From the NCBI RefSeq assembly GCF_033118175.1, contig NC_083701.1, positions 53,023,001 through 53,087,000 on the forward strand: 64,000 nucleotides of DNA, written 5' to 3'. Positions 24,464-35,259 of the stretch are shown here, one piece after another (position 1 is the stretch's first letter; each line of letters starts with the position of its first letter). The notes under the pieces are model-generated. The model was given only the letters and a program-made list of their open reading frames with translations. It was not told the origin of the DNA and ran no database searches. A program made the translations under genes and the position numbers. Source of the DNA: Dama dama (taxonomy: Eukaryota > Chordata > Mammalia > Artiodactyla > Cervidae).

Positions 24464-25390
24464 ATGAAAAGGCAAAGAAATACCCAACAGGTAAAGGAAC
24501 ATGAAAAATGCCCACCAAGTCAAACAAAAGAGGAGGAGATAGGGAATCTACCTGAAAAAAAATTTAGAATAATGATAATAAAAATGATCCAAAATCTTGA
24601 AAACAAAATGGAGTTACAGATAAATAGCCTGGAGACAAAGATTGAAAAGATTCAAGAACTGTTTAATAAAGACCTAGAAGAAATAAAAAAGAGTCAATTA
24701 CAAATAAATAATGCAATGAATGAGATCAAAAACACTTTGGAGGGAACCAAGAGTAGAATAACGGAGGCAGAAGATAGGCTAAGTGAGGTAGAAGATAAAA
24801 TGGTGGAAATAAATGAAGCAGAGAGGAAAAAAGAAAAAAGGATCAAAAGAAATGAGGACAACCTCAGGGACCTCTGGGACACTGTGAAACCCCCCAACAT
24901 TCGAATCATAGGAGTTCCAGAAGAAGAAGACAAAAAGAAAGGCCATGAGAAAATACTCGAGAAGATAATAGCTGAAAACTTCCCTAAAATGGGGAAGGAA
25001 ATAGCCACCCAAATCCAAGAAACCCAGAGAGTCCCAAACAGGATAAACCCAAGGCGAAACACCCCAAGACACATATTAATCAAATTAACAAAGATCAAAC
25101 ACAAAGAACAAATATTAAAAGCAGCAAGGGAAAAACAACAAATAACACACAAAGGGATTCCCATAAGGATAACAGCTGATCTATCAATAGAAACCCTCCA
25201 GGCCAGAAGGGAATGGCAGGACGTACTGAAAGTAATGAAAGAGAATAACCTACAACCTAGATTACTGTATCCAGCAAGGATCTCATTCAGATATGAAGGA
25301 GAATTCAAAAGCTTCACAGATAAGCAAAAGCTGAGAGAATTCAGCACCACCAAACCAGCTCTTCAACAAATGCTAAAGGATCTTCTCTAG
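24464..25390 (+). CDS. L1 ORF1 protein (RNA-binding nucleic-acid chaperone), 308 aa
   Basis: ORF1p coats L1 RNA as trimers in the cytoplasmic ribonucleoprotein needed for retrotransposition (family knowledge). The frame is fully open from ATG to TAG, 308 residues, near the length usual for L1 ORF1p. Residues about 30-125 are a heptad-rich coiled coil (ENKMELQINSLETKIEKIQ and following). The RRM-like part is about 135-230 (NIRIIGVPEEEDKKKGHEKI, QRVPNRINPRRNTPRHILIK), followed by the C-terminal domain (ADLSIETLQARREWQDVLKV, LLYPARISFRYEG). No broken codon is seen, so this reading frame could be translated if the element is transcribed. Confidence 0.95.
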   Translation: MKRQRNTQQVKEHEKCPPSQTKEEEIGNLPEKKFRIMIIKMIQNLENKMELQINSLETKIEKIQELFNKDLEEIKKSQLQINNAMNEIKNTLEGTKSRITEAEDRLSEVEDKMVEINEAERKKEKRIKRNEDNLRDLWDTVKPPNIRIIGVPEEEDKKKGHEKILEKIIAENFPKMGKEIATQIQETQRVPNRINPRRNTPRHILIKLTKIKHKEQILKAAREKQQITHKGIPIRITADLSIETLQARREWQDVLKVMKENNLQPRLLYPARISFRYEGEFKSFTDKQKLREFSTTKPALQQMLKDLL

Positions 25391-25441
25391 ACAGGAAATG
25401 CAGAAAGGTTGTATAAACGTGAACCCAAAACAACAAAGTAA

Positions 25442-28400
25442 ATGGCAACGGGACCACACCTATCAATAATTACCCTAAATGTAAATGGGTTGAATGCCCC
25501 AACCAAAAGACAAAGATTGGCTGAATGGATACAAAAACAAGACCCCTATATATGCTATCTACAAGAGACCCACCTCAAAACGAGAGACACACACAGACTA
25601 AAAGTGAAGGGCTGGAAAAAAATATTTCATGCAAACGGAGACCAAAAGAAAGCATGAGTCGCAATACTCATATCAGATAAAATAGACTTTCAAATAAAGG
25701 ATGTGAAAAGAGACAAAGAAGGACACTACATAATGATCAAAGGATCAATCAAAGAAGAAGATATAACAATTATAAATATATATGCACCCAACATAGGAGC
25801 ACCGCAATATGTACGGCAAACGCTAACGAGTATGAAAGAGGAAATTAATAGTAACACAATAATAGTGGGAGACTTTAATACCCCACTCACAACTATGGAT
25901 AGATCAACTAAACAGAAAATTAACAAGGAAACACAAACCTTAAATGACGCGATGGACCAGCTAGACCTAATTGATATCTATAGGACATTTCACCCCAAAA
26001 CAATCAACTTCACCTTTTTCTCAAGTGCACACGGAACCTTCTCCAGAATAGATCACATCCTGGGCCATAAATCTGGTCTTGGAAAATTCAAAAAAATTGA
26101 AATCATTCCAGTCATCTTTTCTGACCACAGTGCAGTAAGATTAGATCTCAATTACAGGAAAAAAATTGTTAAAACTTCAAACATATGGAGGCTAAATAAC
26201 ACGCTTCTGAATAACCAACAAATCATAGAAGAAATCAAAAAAGAAATCAAAATATGTATAGAAATGAATGAAAATGAAAACACAACAACCCAAAACCTAT
26301 GGGACACTGTAAAAGCAGTGCTAAGGGGAAGGTTCATAGCATTACAGGCTTACATCAAGAAACAAGAAAAAAGCCAAATAAATAACCTAACTCTACACCT
26401 AAAGCAATTAGAGAAGGAAGAAATGAAGAACCCCAGAGTTAGCAGAAGGAAAGGAATCTTAAAAATCAGGGCAGAAATAAATGCAAAAGAAACTAAAGAG
26501 ACCATAGCAAAAATCAACAAAGCTAAAAGCTGGTTTTTTGAAAAAATAAACAAAATTGACAAACCATTAGCAAGACTCATTAAGAAACAAAGAGAGAAAA
26601 ACCAAATTAACAAAATTAGAAATGAAAATGGAGAGATCACAACAGACAACACTGAAATACAAAGGATCATAAGAGACTACTACCAGCAGCTCTATGCCAA
26701 TAAAATGGACAACTTGGATGAAATGGACAAATTCTTAGAAAAGTATAACTTTCCAAAACTGAACCAGGAAGAAATAGAAGATCTTAACAGAGCCATCACA
26801 AGCAAGGAAATCGAAACTGTCATCAAAAATCTTCCAGCAAACAAAAGCCCAGGACCAGATGGCTTCACAGCTGAATTCTACCAAAAATTTAGAGAAGAGC
26901 TAACACCTATCTTACTCAAACTCTTCCAGAAAATTGCAGAAGAAGGTAAGCTTCCAAACTCATTCTATGAGGCCACCATCACCCTAATTCCAAAACCAGA
27001 CAAAGATGCCACAAAAAAAGAAAACTACAGGCCAATATCACTGATGAACATAGATGCAAAAATCCTTAACAAAATTCTAGCAAACAGAATCCAACAACAT
27101 ATTAAAAAAATCATACACCATGACCAAGTGGGCTTTATCCCAGGAATGCAAGGATTCTTTAATATCCGCAAATCAATCAATGTAATACACCACATTAACA
27201 AATTGAAAGATAAAAACCATATGATTATCTCAATAGATGCAGAGAAAGCCTTTGACAAAATTCAACACTCATTTATAATTAAAACTCTCCAAAAAGCAGG
27301 AATAGAAGGAACATACCTCAACATAATAAAAGCTATATATGACAAACCCACAGCAAGCATCACCCTCAATGGTGAAAAATTGAAGGCATTTCCCCTGAAA
27401 TCAGGAACAAGACAAGGGTGCCCACTCTCACCACTACTATTCAACATAGTGTTGGAAGTTCTGGCCACAGCAATCAGAGCAGAAAAAGAAGTAAAAGGAA
27501 TCCAGATAGGAAAAGAAGAAGTAAAACTCTCACTGTTTGCAGATGACATGATCCTCTACATAGAAAACCCTAAAGATTCTACCAGAAAATTACTAGAGCT
27601 AATCAATGAATATAGTAAAGTTGCAGGATATAAAATTAACACACAGAAATCCCTTGCATTCCTATATACTAACAATGAAAAAACAGACAGAGAAATTAAG
27701 GAAACAATACCATTCACCATTGCAACAAAAAGAATAAAATACTTAGGAGTATATCTACCTAAAGAAACAAAGGACCTATACATAGAAAACTATAAAACAC
27801 TGATGAAAGAAATCAAAGAGGACACAAACAGATGGAGAAACATACCGTGTTCATGGATTGGAAGAATTAATATTGTCAAAATGGCTATTCTACCCAAAGC
27901 AGTCTATAGATTCAATGCAATCCCTATCAAGCTACCAACGGTATTTTTCACAGAACTAGACCAAAGAATTTCACAATTTGTATGGAAATACAAAAAACCT
28001 CGAATAGCCAAAGTAATCTTGAGAAAGAAGAATGGAACTGGAGGAATCAACCTGCCTGACTTCAGACTCTACTACAAAGCCACAGTCATCAAGACAGTAT
28101 GGTACTGGCACAAAGACAGAAATATAGATCAATGGAACAGAATAGAAAGCCCAGAGATAAATCCACGAACCTATGGACACCTTATCTTTGACAAAGGAGG
28201 CAAGGATATACAATGGGAAAAAGACAACCTCTTTAACAAGTGGTGCTGGGAAAACTGGTCAACCACTTGTAAAAGAATGAAACTAGAACACTTTCTAACA
28301 CCATACACAAAAATAAACTCAAAATGGATTAAAGATCTAAATGTAAGACCAGAAACTATAAAACTCCTAGAGGAGAACATAGGCAAAACACTCTCCGACA

Positions 28401-29260
28401 TAAATCAAAGCAAGATCCTCTATGACCCACCTCCCAGAATATTGGAAATAAAAGCAAAACTAAACAAATGGGACCTAATGAAACTTAAAAGCTTTTGCAC
28501 TACAAAGGAAACTATAAGTAAGGTGAAAAGACAGCCCTCAGATTGGGAGAAAATAATAGCAAATGAAGAAACAGACAAAGGATTAATCTCAAAAATATAC
28601 AAGCAACTCCTGCAGCTCAATTCCAGAAAAATAAATGACCCAATCAAAAAATGGGCCAAAGAACTAAACAGACATTTCTCCAAAGAAGACATACAGATGG
28701 CTAACAAACACATGAAAAGATGCTCAACATCACTCATTATTAGAGAAATGCAAATCAAAACCACAATGAGGTACCATTACATGCCAGTCAGGATGGCTGC
28801 TATCCAAAAGTCTACAAGCAATAAATGCTGGAGAGGGTGTGGAGAAAAGGGAACCCTCTTACACTGTTGGTGGGAATGCAAACTAGTACAGCTGCTATGG
28901 AAAACAGTGTGGAGATTTCTTAAAAAACTGGAAATAGAACTGCCATATGACCCAGCAATCCCACTTCTGGGCATACACACTGAGGAAACCAGATCTGAAA
29001 GAGATACGTGCACCCCAATGTTCATCGCAGCACTGTTTATAATAGCCAGGACATGGAAGCAACCTAGATGCCCATCAGCAGATGAATGGATAAAGAAGCT
29101 GTGGTACATATACACCATGGAATATTACTCAGCCATTAAAAAGAATTCATTTGAACCAGTCCTAATGAGATGGATGAAGCTGGAGCCCATTATACAGAGT
29201 GAAGTAAGCCAGAAAGATAAAGAACATTACAGCATACTGACACATGTATATGGAATTTAG
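25442..29260 (+). pseudogene. L1 ORF2 (endonuclease / reverse transcriptase), one nonsense codon
   Basis: ORF2p nicks genomic DNA and reverse transcribes L1 RNA at the nick. The frame is 1,272 codons plus stop, the family length, with a single in-frame TGA at 25655-25657 (codon 72), where related L1s have Gly. The endonuclease begins SIITLNVNGLNAPTKR; Asn13 and Glu42 correspond to catalytic residues, and VGDFNTPL and SDHSAVRL follow after the stop. RT motifs include SPGPDGFTAEFY, ISIDAEKAFDKIQH, TRQGCPLSPLLFN and the catalytic FADD at 699-702. The C-terminal Cys-His segment is CWRGCGEKGTLLHCWWEC. The stop lies inside the endonuclease, so normal translation would yield only 71 residues. Confidence 0.95.
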
Positions 29261-29942
29261 AAAGGTGATAACGATAACCCTATATGCAGAACAGAAAAAG
29301 AGACACAGAAATACAGAACAGACTTTTGAACTTTGTGGGAGAATGTGAGGGTGGGATATTTCAAAAGAACAGCATGTATACTATCTATGGTGAAACAGAT
29401 CACCAGCCCAGGTGGGATGCACGAGACAAGTGCTCCCGCCTGGTGCACTGGGAAGACCCGGGGGAATCGGGTGGAGAGGGAGGTGGGAGGGGGGATCGGG
29501 ATTGGGAATACATGTAAATCCATGGCTGATTCATATCAATGTATGACAAAACCCACTGGAAAAAAAATAATAATAATAATAAAAATAAATTAAAAAAAAA
29601 AAAAAGAACATTACAGCATACTAAGACATATATATGGTATTTAGAAAGATGGTAACGATAACCCTATATGCAAAACAGAAAAAGAGACACAGAAGTACAG
29701 AACAGACTTTTGAACTCTGTGGGAGAAGGTGAGGGTGGGATGTTTCAAAAGAACAGCATGTATACTATCTATGGTGAAACAGATCACCAGCCAAGGTGGG
29801 ATGCATGAGACAAGTGCTCGGACCTGGTGCACTGGGAAGACCCAGAGGAATCGGGTGGAGAGGGAGGTGGGAGGGGGGATCGGGATGGGGAATACATGTA
29901 AATCTATGGCTGATTCATATCAATGTATGACAAAACCCACTG
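29219..29942 (+). repeat. Tandem duplication of the L1 3' end
   Basis: 29219-29559 and 29603-29942 are near-identical (both start aaagaacattacagcatact and end cccactg), each spanning the last ORF2 codons and the 3' UTR. Between them is an A-rich tail with TAA repeats (29560-29602). Only the second copy has the terminal segment aatgttgtgaagtaattagc. Confidence 0.95.
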
Positions 29943-30141
29943 AAATGTTGTGAAGTAATTAGCCTCCAACTAATTAAAAAAAAAATAAAATAAAATATTA
30001 AAAAAAAAAGAGAGGATGGATTCTAATACCTAAATCAGTGGCAGCCCTTTATAATTTTCTTGTCTAATATGTCATCTGCACTAATTTTGACTTCACTGAA
30101 AGAGTAGAAAAGATAAAATTTCTAGTCAATATTTAGGACAC

Positions 30142-31010
30142 TGAAATCCAGCAAGACTCTGGGGCCCCAGGGACAGACACCCCCATCTCAGGTTCCCTCA
30201 CCTCTTGTTTGTAGATAAGCCTTAGCTTCCCAGGCCTTCCCTGAGTTCCAAAAAGAAAACTTGAATCAGAAAAGTTTTTAAAAAATGTAGAAACAAAAGA
30301 AAACAGTCAAGCAAAGCAAAGTAATACTAATTTAGCCATAAAACAAAGTCAAGGACATTTGGTTTCTCCTCAAGGGTTGTAGATAATGTCTTGAACTGTA
30401 TCCTTGAGTTGTTTTGCAGATAATAAAACCCCCACCAGGTGGAAAAGGTTAACTGCCTGCTGACCACCAGCCTATAGACCCTTGTCAAGCTGGAACCATA
30501 AGTCTGATGATAAAGATTCTCAAAGCATCACTCTCTTATGTCAATCAAAGGATCAAATCCTGCATGAGCTGATCACACATCTTGTGACCCTCTCCCTCAG
30601 ACTGTCCTTAAAAACCCTTCCCTAAAACATACTGGGGCCTCCCAGGCGGCCCTAGTGGTAAAGAACTTGCCTGTCAATTCAGGAGATCTAAGAGACACAT
30701 GGGTTCTATCCCTGGTCAGGAAGATCCCCTGGGATAGTTAATGGTAACCCACTCCAGTATTCTTGCCTGGAAAATTCTATGAACAGAGAAGGCTGTCAGG
30801 CTGTAGCCCATGGGGTCACAAAGAGTCAGACACAACTGAAGTGACATAGCATGCATGCAAAAGCCACTGGGGAGTTCAGGTCTTTTAAACAAAAGCAGCC
30901 TTACTTGGCACCTTGCAATAAGCTGTACTTCCCTTCACCCCAACGTAGAGTCAGTAGACTGGCTTTGCCACACACGGGGTGAGCAGACTCAAGTTTGGTT
31001 CCAAAACAAC
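30142..31010 (+). mobile_element. Solo-LTR-like block of an endogenous retrovirus, split by a Bov-tA
   Basis: Composition and order resemble a mammalian LTR: tgaaatccagcaagactctg start, a middle with taaaaacccttccc before the SINE, then cttggcaccttgcaataagc, gtagagtcagtagactggct and caagtttggttcc near the end. No gag, pol or env reading frame is attached, so it is a solo LTR or fragment. Family not resolved. Confidence 0.5.
30638..30858 (+). mobile_element. Bov-tA SINE inside the LTR-like block
   Basis: cctcccaggcggccctagtg start, cacaaagagtcagacacaac near the end. Flanks aaaacatactgggg (30624-30637) and aaaagccactgggg (30859-30872) match at 11 of 14 positions. Confidence 0.9.
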
Positions 31011-31634
31011 ATCAAGCTAAGAGATGCTAAATAGTTTGCCTCCGTCCAACATCAAGGAAATGGTTAGTGCCAGGAGTTTTCTTTCATTCTTTTGGCCTGA
31101 AGTTTCACTCCATGATACTACAGAAACCACAACAGATGGTAGTGAGACGGAAGCCCAGGTGACAAGCAGCTTCTGAGTGCAGCAAAAGGCACTGTCGTAA
31201 TACACTCTGCAGATTATAAGTAGCAGGGTCGAAGCTGTATTCTGTTGGAAATTTTAGTACCATGATGCACTTCTGACACAAATAATTAATAACAGCTCAT
31301 AAAATTCTCATTGCCATCAAAGTTACAATTTCAATCACCCTTTTGGATTAAGGAGGAAAACATGATTGAAATGGGGGACAGTGTAAATGATGTCTACAAC
31401 CATGATTGTTATAGTTCTGTAAGTTAATTTGTACAAAATACAATAAAGAAAGAAAGAGTCTGAGCAACTAAACAAAGATTAAGAAGTTGGTTTAATAGTT
31501 CATTTTTACCCGTCAATGAAAAAAAAATCTGTTGCCAGGGAAATGAGGTAAGCCATCCCTTGGAAAATAATTTCTTTTTACTAGAATGAAGATACATTCT
31601 GTAATAGGTAAATCTTAAAAGATAGGCTCTTTTT
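31011..31634. other. Intergenic, nothing recognisable
   Basis: AT-rich, no gene, RNA or named repeat. Confidence 0.6.
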
Positions 31635-31853
31635 GGGTTTCCCTGGTGGCTCAGCTGGTAAAGAATGCACTTTGCCAATGCAGGAGACACAGGAGACCTC
31701 GGGTTCAATCCCTGCGTCAGGAAGATTCCCTGGAGGAGGAAATGGCAATCTGCTCCAGTATTCTTGTCTGGAAAATCCCATGGACATAGAAGCCAAGCAG
31801 ACTACAGTCCATGAAGTCGCAAAGAGTCAGACACAACTGAGCACAACAGAAAC
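31635..31853 (+). mobile_element. Bov-tA SINE
   Basis: gggtttccctggtggctcag start, gggttcaatccctgcgtcag B-box region, cagacacaactgagcacaac end. Confidence 0.95.
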
Positions 31854-31984
31854 AAAGATGTTTCATATTTTTGTAGTTGACTAGTTTAGCTGAATTTAAA
31901 TAAAACCATGATAATGACTACATTAAAGATAGTTGAAAATAGGAAAAGAGTAGGTTGGAATTCCAGGAAAGGTGAAAGGAGACA

Positions 31985-32235
31985 GTGTTGCATAGTGGTT
32001 AAATATCTGTGCAAAAACTATCCGAATTTAAACTGAGGCTTCATCTGTCATTTGCTCTGTTTCTTTAAGGGGACTACTTAAAAATTCTAGATCTGAAACT
32101 CCTTACAGATAAAGTGGCAGTGAATGATAGATGTACCTTTGAGTTATTATCAGGGCATAGAGAGTTAATGCCATAATCTCCTATAACATTCAAAGGAGAG
32201 TACGGGGAACATAAAAATTCTCAGTAAGTATCCAT
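31985..32235 (+). mobile_element. Probable MIR relic
   Basis: gttgcatagtggttaaatat, tttgctctgtttctttaagg and a taagtatccattac tail follow the MIR order weakly. The rest of 31854-32547 holds nothing recognisable. Confidence 0.4.
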
Positions 32236-32547
32236 TACTAGCAGGATGACTTCATCTGAGTTTGAGAATAGTCAACTTCAATATATTGAAGAAGGGATGA
32301 GATCATCTAGGTAAAGTGCCTAGAGTAAGAAAATGAAATAGGAGATTCTTGAATAATTCTGATATTAAAGGAATGGATGATGAACTCAGGTCACATGGAG
32401 AGACTACCAAAGAGGAAATATAAGAAGCAGGGGAAACTACTGAAGAAGCCAGAGTCATGCAAACCAGCTATATCAATAGCTAGCAAATTCTACAGAGATG
32501 CCAAGGCAAGTCCTGAACAATTTGTTTTTCCACAAATTTCTTTGAAA

Positions 32548-32650
32548 CCAGTGTGTTTCCAGCTTTATTGGGGTATAGTTTACATAAAGTAAAACTCAGC
32601 CATTTTAAGTGTACAACCTGATGAGTTTGGCAATTGTATGTAGTCATATA
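32548..32650 (-). mobile_element. Ancient LINE-1 3' end
   Basis: Reverse complement of an L1 terminus: tttccagctttattggggta, cattttaagtgtacaacctg. Confidence 0.7.
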
Positions 32651-32800
32651 ACTGCTGTTAAAGGATAATTTTTAAATAGCAAATTCATGACTCTACAGAT
32701 GTAAAATGAACATTTGTCAAAGATTTTACTTAACTCAGTAATTAATGAGATAACTAGAAAGATATTACAACCAGTTCAAAGGAGAATAAAATAACAGACA

Positions 32801-32803
<3 letters not shown>

Positions 32804-32838
<35 letters not shown>
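32804..32838. repeat. (TA)n microsatellite
   Basis: About 17 uninterrupted TA units. A second (TA)n tract lies 350 bp downstream. Confidence 0.95.
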
Positions 32839-32841
<3 letters not shown>

Positions 32842-33117
32842 ATCAGAAATGCTGACATGAGTTTACTGATAAATGCAAAAATGACAAAACTGGTAAATGA
32901 CTAGAGGACTTTAATCTATTACTTTTCACCATACAAAATTCACATTTCTGTGAGCAAGAATTATTTGCGTTATTAGTTTTGTACAGGTTACAGAATTTGA
33001 AAAAAAAAATAGCTCAAAGAAAATGAAAGACACAAAGCACACAGAATCAAATAACCCAGAAAGATGTACTCTAAGTAATGCTTAGTTTACTATTGAAAAT
33101 ACTCAGAAATCCCCACC

Positions 33118-33194
33118 CTGGAAGTTTTTCCAGCTTTATTGAGATACAGTTGGCATAAAACATTGTGTAAGTTTAAGGCGTGCAACATGATTAT

Positions 33195-33200
<6 letters not shown>
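33118..33200 (-). mobile_element. Ancient LINE-1 3' end
   Basis: gaagtttttccagctttatt, gcataaaacattgtgtaagt, reverse-complement L1 3' UTR. It runs into a (TA)n tract. Confidence 0.7.

Positions 33201-33221
<21 letters not shown>
33191..33221. repeat. (TA)n microsatellite
   Basis: Alternating TA run inside or at the edge of the ancient L1 3' end. Confidence 0.9.
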
Positions 33222-33225
<4 letters not shown>

Positions 33226-33293
33226 GTCTTCAATCAACAGTATCAGCTGATATGACACAAATCTGTGGCCATTCAACTGATTATTGACCAGAT

Positions 33294-33992
33294 GTTATTC
33301 AGTCACTCAGTCGTGTCCGACTCTTTGCAACCCTATAGACTGCAGCATGCCAAGCCTCCCTGTCCATCACCATCTCCCAAAGCTTGCCCAAACTCATGTC
33401 CATTGAGTTGGTGATGCCATCTAACCATCTCACCCTCTGTCATCCCCCACTCCTCCTGCCTTCAATCTTTCCCAGCATCAGGGTCTTTTGTAATGAGCTA
33501 GCTCTTCACATCAAGTGGCCAAAGTTTGGAGCTTTAGCTTCAGCACCAGTCCTTCCAATGAATATTCAGGACTGATTTCTTCTGGGACTGACTGGTTGGC
33601 TCTCCTTGTAGTCCAAGGGACTCTCAAGAGTCTTCTCCAACACCACAGTTCAAAAGCATCAATTCTTTGGCACTCGGCCTTCTTTATGGTCCAACTCTCA
33701 CATCTATACATGATTACTGGAAAAACCATAGCTTTGACTATACAGACCTATGCTGGCTAAGTAATGTCTCTGCTTTCTAATGTACTGTCTAGGTTTGTCA
33801 TAGTTTTCTTCCAAGGAGCAAGCATCTTTTAATTTCATGGCTGCAGTCACCATCTGCAGTGATTTTTGAACCCAAGAAAATAAAGTGTCACTATTTCCAG
33901 TTTCTCCATCTATTTGCCCTGAAGTGATGGGACCAGATGCCATGATCTTCATCTTTTTTTAATGTTGAGTTTTAAGCCAGCTTTTTCACTCT
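33294..33992 (-). mobile_element. BovB 3' fragment, about 0.7 kb
   Basis: gttattcagtcactcagtcg through ccattgagttggtgatgcca and caccacagttcaaaagcatc to gggaccagatgccatgatct and a gagttttaagcc end. It codes broken pieces of the ORF2 C-terminus (VFPVIMYRCESWTIKKAE). Confidence 0.93.
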
Positions 33993-34019
33993 TGCAAATC
34001 AGCCATGTGAGCCCATTTT

Positions 34020-34920
34020 TCTGTTAGAATACACTTTAATTTCTTTTTCATAACCTCTTTTTGACATATATATCACGTAATTTACAACTCCCTCATTTAA
34101 TGAATATACTTCATTGGTTTCTAGTATATTCACAGAGCTGTGCAACCATTACCACAATCAGTTTTAGAACATTTTTACCACCCCCCAAAAAAATCTCATA
34201 CTCACTAGAAGTCAATCTCCTTTTTTCCTAACCCCTTCCAATCCCTAGGCAACCACTAATCTATATTCTGGCCCTAAAATCTAGAGTTGCCTGTCCTGGA
34301 CGCTTCATGCAAATAGACTTACAGAATAAATGTGGTCTTTTGTGACTGATTTCTTTAACCATATTTTTAAGATTTCTCCATGTGACAGCATGGTCAATAT
34401 TCCATTTTCTATTCTTATTGAATTATATTCCATTGTAGGAGAACTTCCTTGGTGGCCCAGTGGTTCAGAATCCGCCTTGCAGTGCAGGGGAAGCAGGTTC
34501 CACCCCTGGTCCAGGAACTAAGATCTCACATGCCACAGGACAACTAAGCCTGCACACTGCAAGCTACTGAGCCTGCATGCTCTGGAGCCGGTATGCTGCA
34601 ACCAAAGATCCCGCTGACACAACTAAGACCCAACGTGTCCAAATAAATATTTGTTTAAAATTCCAGTGTATGGATGTACCACTTTATCCAGTCATCAGAG
34701 GATGAACATCTGTGTTGTTCTACTTTTTGTCTATCATGAATAATGATATGAATATTCATGTACAAAATTTTGTGTGGACATATGTTTCCTTTCTCTTCTT
34801 ACACAACTAAGAGTGAAACTGCTGTGTCATCGGGTGCCTTCTGTGTCTAATCTTTTGAGGAACTCCCAGATAATTTTGAGGAACTCCCAGATAATTTTTC
34901 AAAGTAGCTTCACCATCTTA
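34020..34920 (-). mobile_element. Ancient LINE-1 (3' UTR and ORF2 end), split by a CHR-1 SINE
   Basis: Reverse complement of mammalian L1: gcaaccattaccacaatcag, gcaaccactaatctatattc, then after the SINE ccagtgtatggatgtaccac and gtgtggacatatgtttcctt. Contains a 21-bp tandem duplication of gaggaactcccagataattt at about 34857-34898. Confidence 0.85.
34438..34659 (+). mobile_element. CHR-1-type cetartiodactyl SINE
   Basis: gaacttccttggtggcccag, ggttccacccctggtccagg, ctaagatctcacatgccaca, then repeated ctgagcctgcatgc-type units and a ccaaataaatatttg tail. Target-site duplication attccattgta/attccagtgta at 34427-34437 and 34660-34670. Confidence 0.93.
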
Positions 34921-35037
34921 CATTCTCATCATCAGGCATAAGCCCTCTGATTTCTCTTTCTCTGGTTCCCTCTGGTAAACTAGCTAGCATGAATTTAGCT
35001 TGTTGCTCTGGTGGAGCCACCATCCTCCTCTTAACTA

Positions 35038-35248
35038 TTATTGTTTAGTTCCTAAATTGTATCCAACTCTTCTACTACCCCATGGACCATAGCCCACCAG
35101 GTTCCTCCGTCCACGGGATTTTCCGGCAAGAATAGTGGAGTGGCTTGCCATTTCCTTCTCTAGGGAACTTTCCTGACTCAGGGATCTTGAACCCAGGTCT
35201 CCTGAATTGGCAGGCAGATTCTTTACCACTGAGCCACCAGGGACGCCC
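35038..35248 (-). mobile_element. Bov-tA SINE
   Basis: ttgtttagttcctaaattgt to ccactgagccaccagggacg. Target-site duplication cctcttaacta/cctcttaatta at 35027-35037 and 35249-35259. Confidence 0.94.
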
Positions 35249-35259
35249 CCTCTTAATTA

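Larger units (their letters stand above)
23245..30009 (+). mobile_element. Full-length young ruminant LINE-1 (L1)
   Basis: Starts with the canonical L1 5' end ggaggagccaagatggcgga. It then carries a 1.2-kb 5' UTR, ORF1 (24464-25390), a 51-bp spacer, ORF2 (25442-29260, one stop) and a 3' UTR, with the final roughly 340 bp repeated (29219-29559 and 29603-29942) before an A-rich tail. The flanks share TT-A-run-GAGAG (23226-23243 and 29998-30014), a possible target-site duplication and a typical TT/AAAA cleavage site, though low complexity weakens this. Few lesions imply a recent insertion. It lies in the same orientation as KCNV1 and about 26 kb upstream of the CpG island. Confidence 0.96.

Noticed and set aside
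24694..25353. A 219-codon minus-strand frame opposite L1 ORF1
   Set aside because: Shadow of the highly biased A-rich ORF1 codons; no antisense L1 protein is known at this place.
23226..30015. The L1 target-site duplication as firm proof of a single insertion
   Set aside because: The shared string is mostly A-run plus GAGAG and differs by one base; it is suggestive only, because the element's own tail is A-rich.
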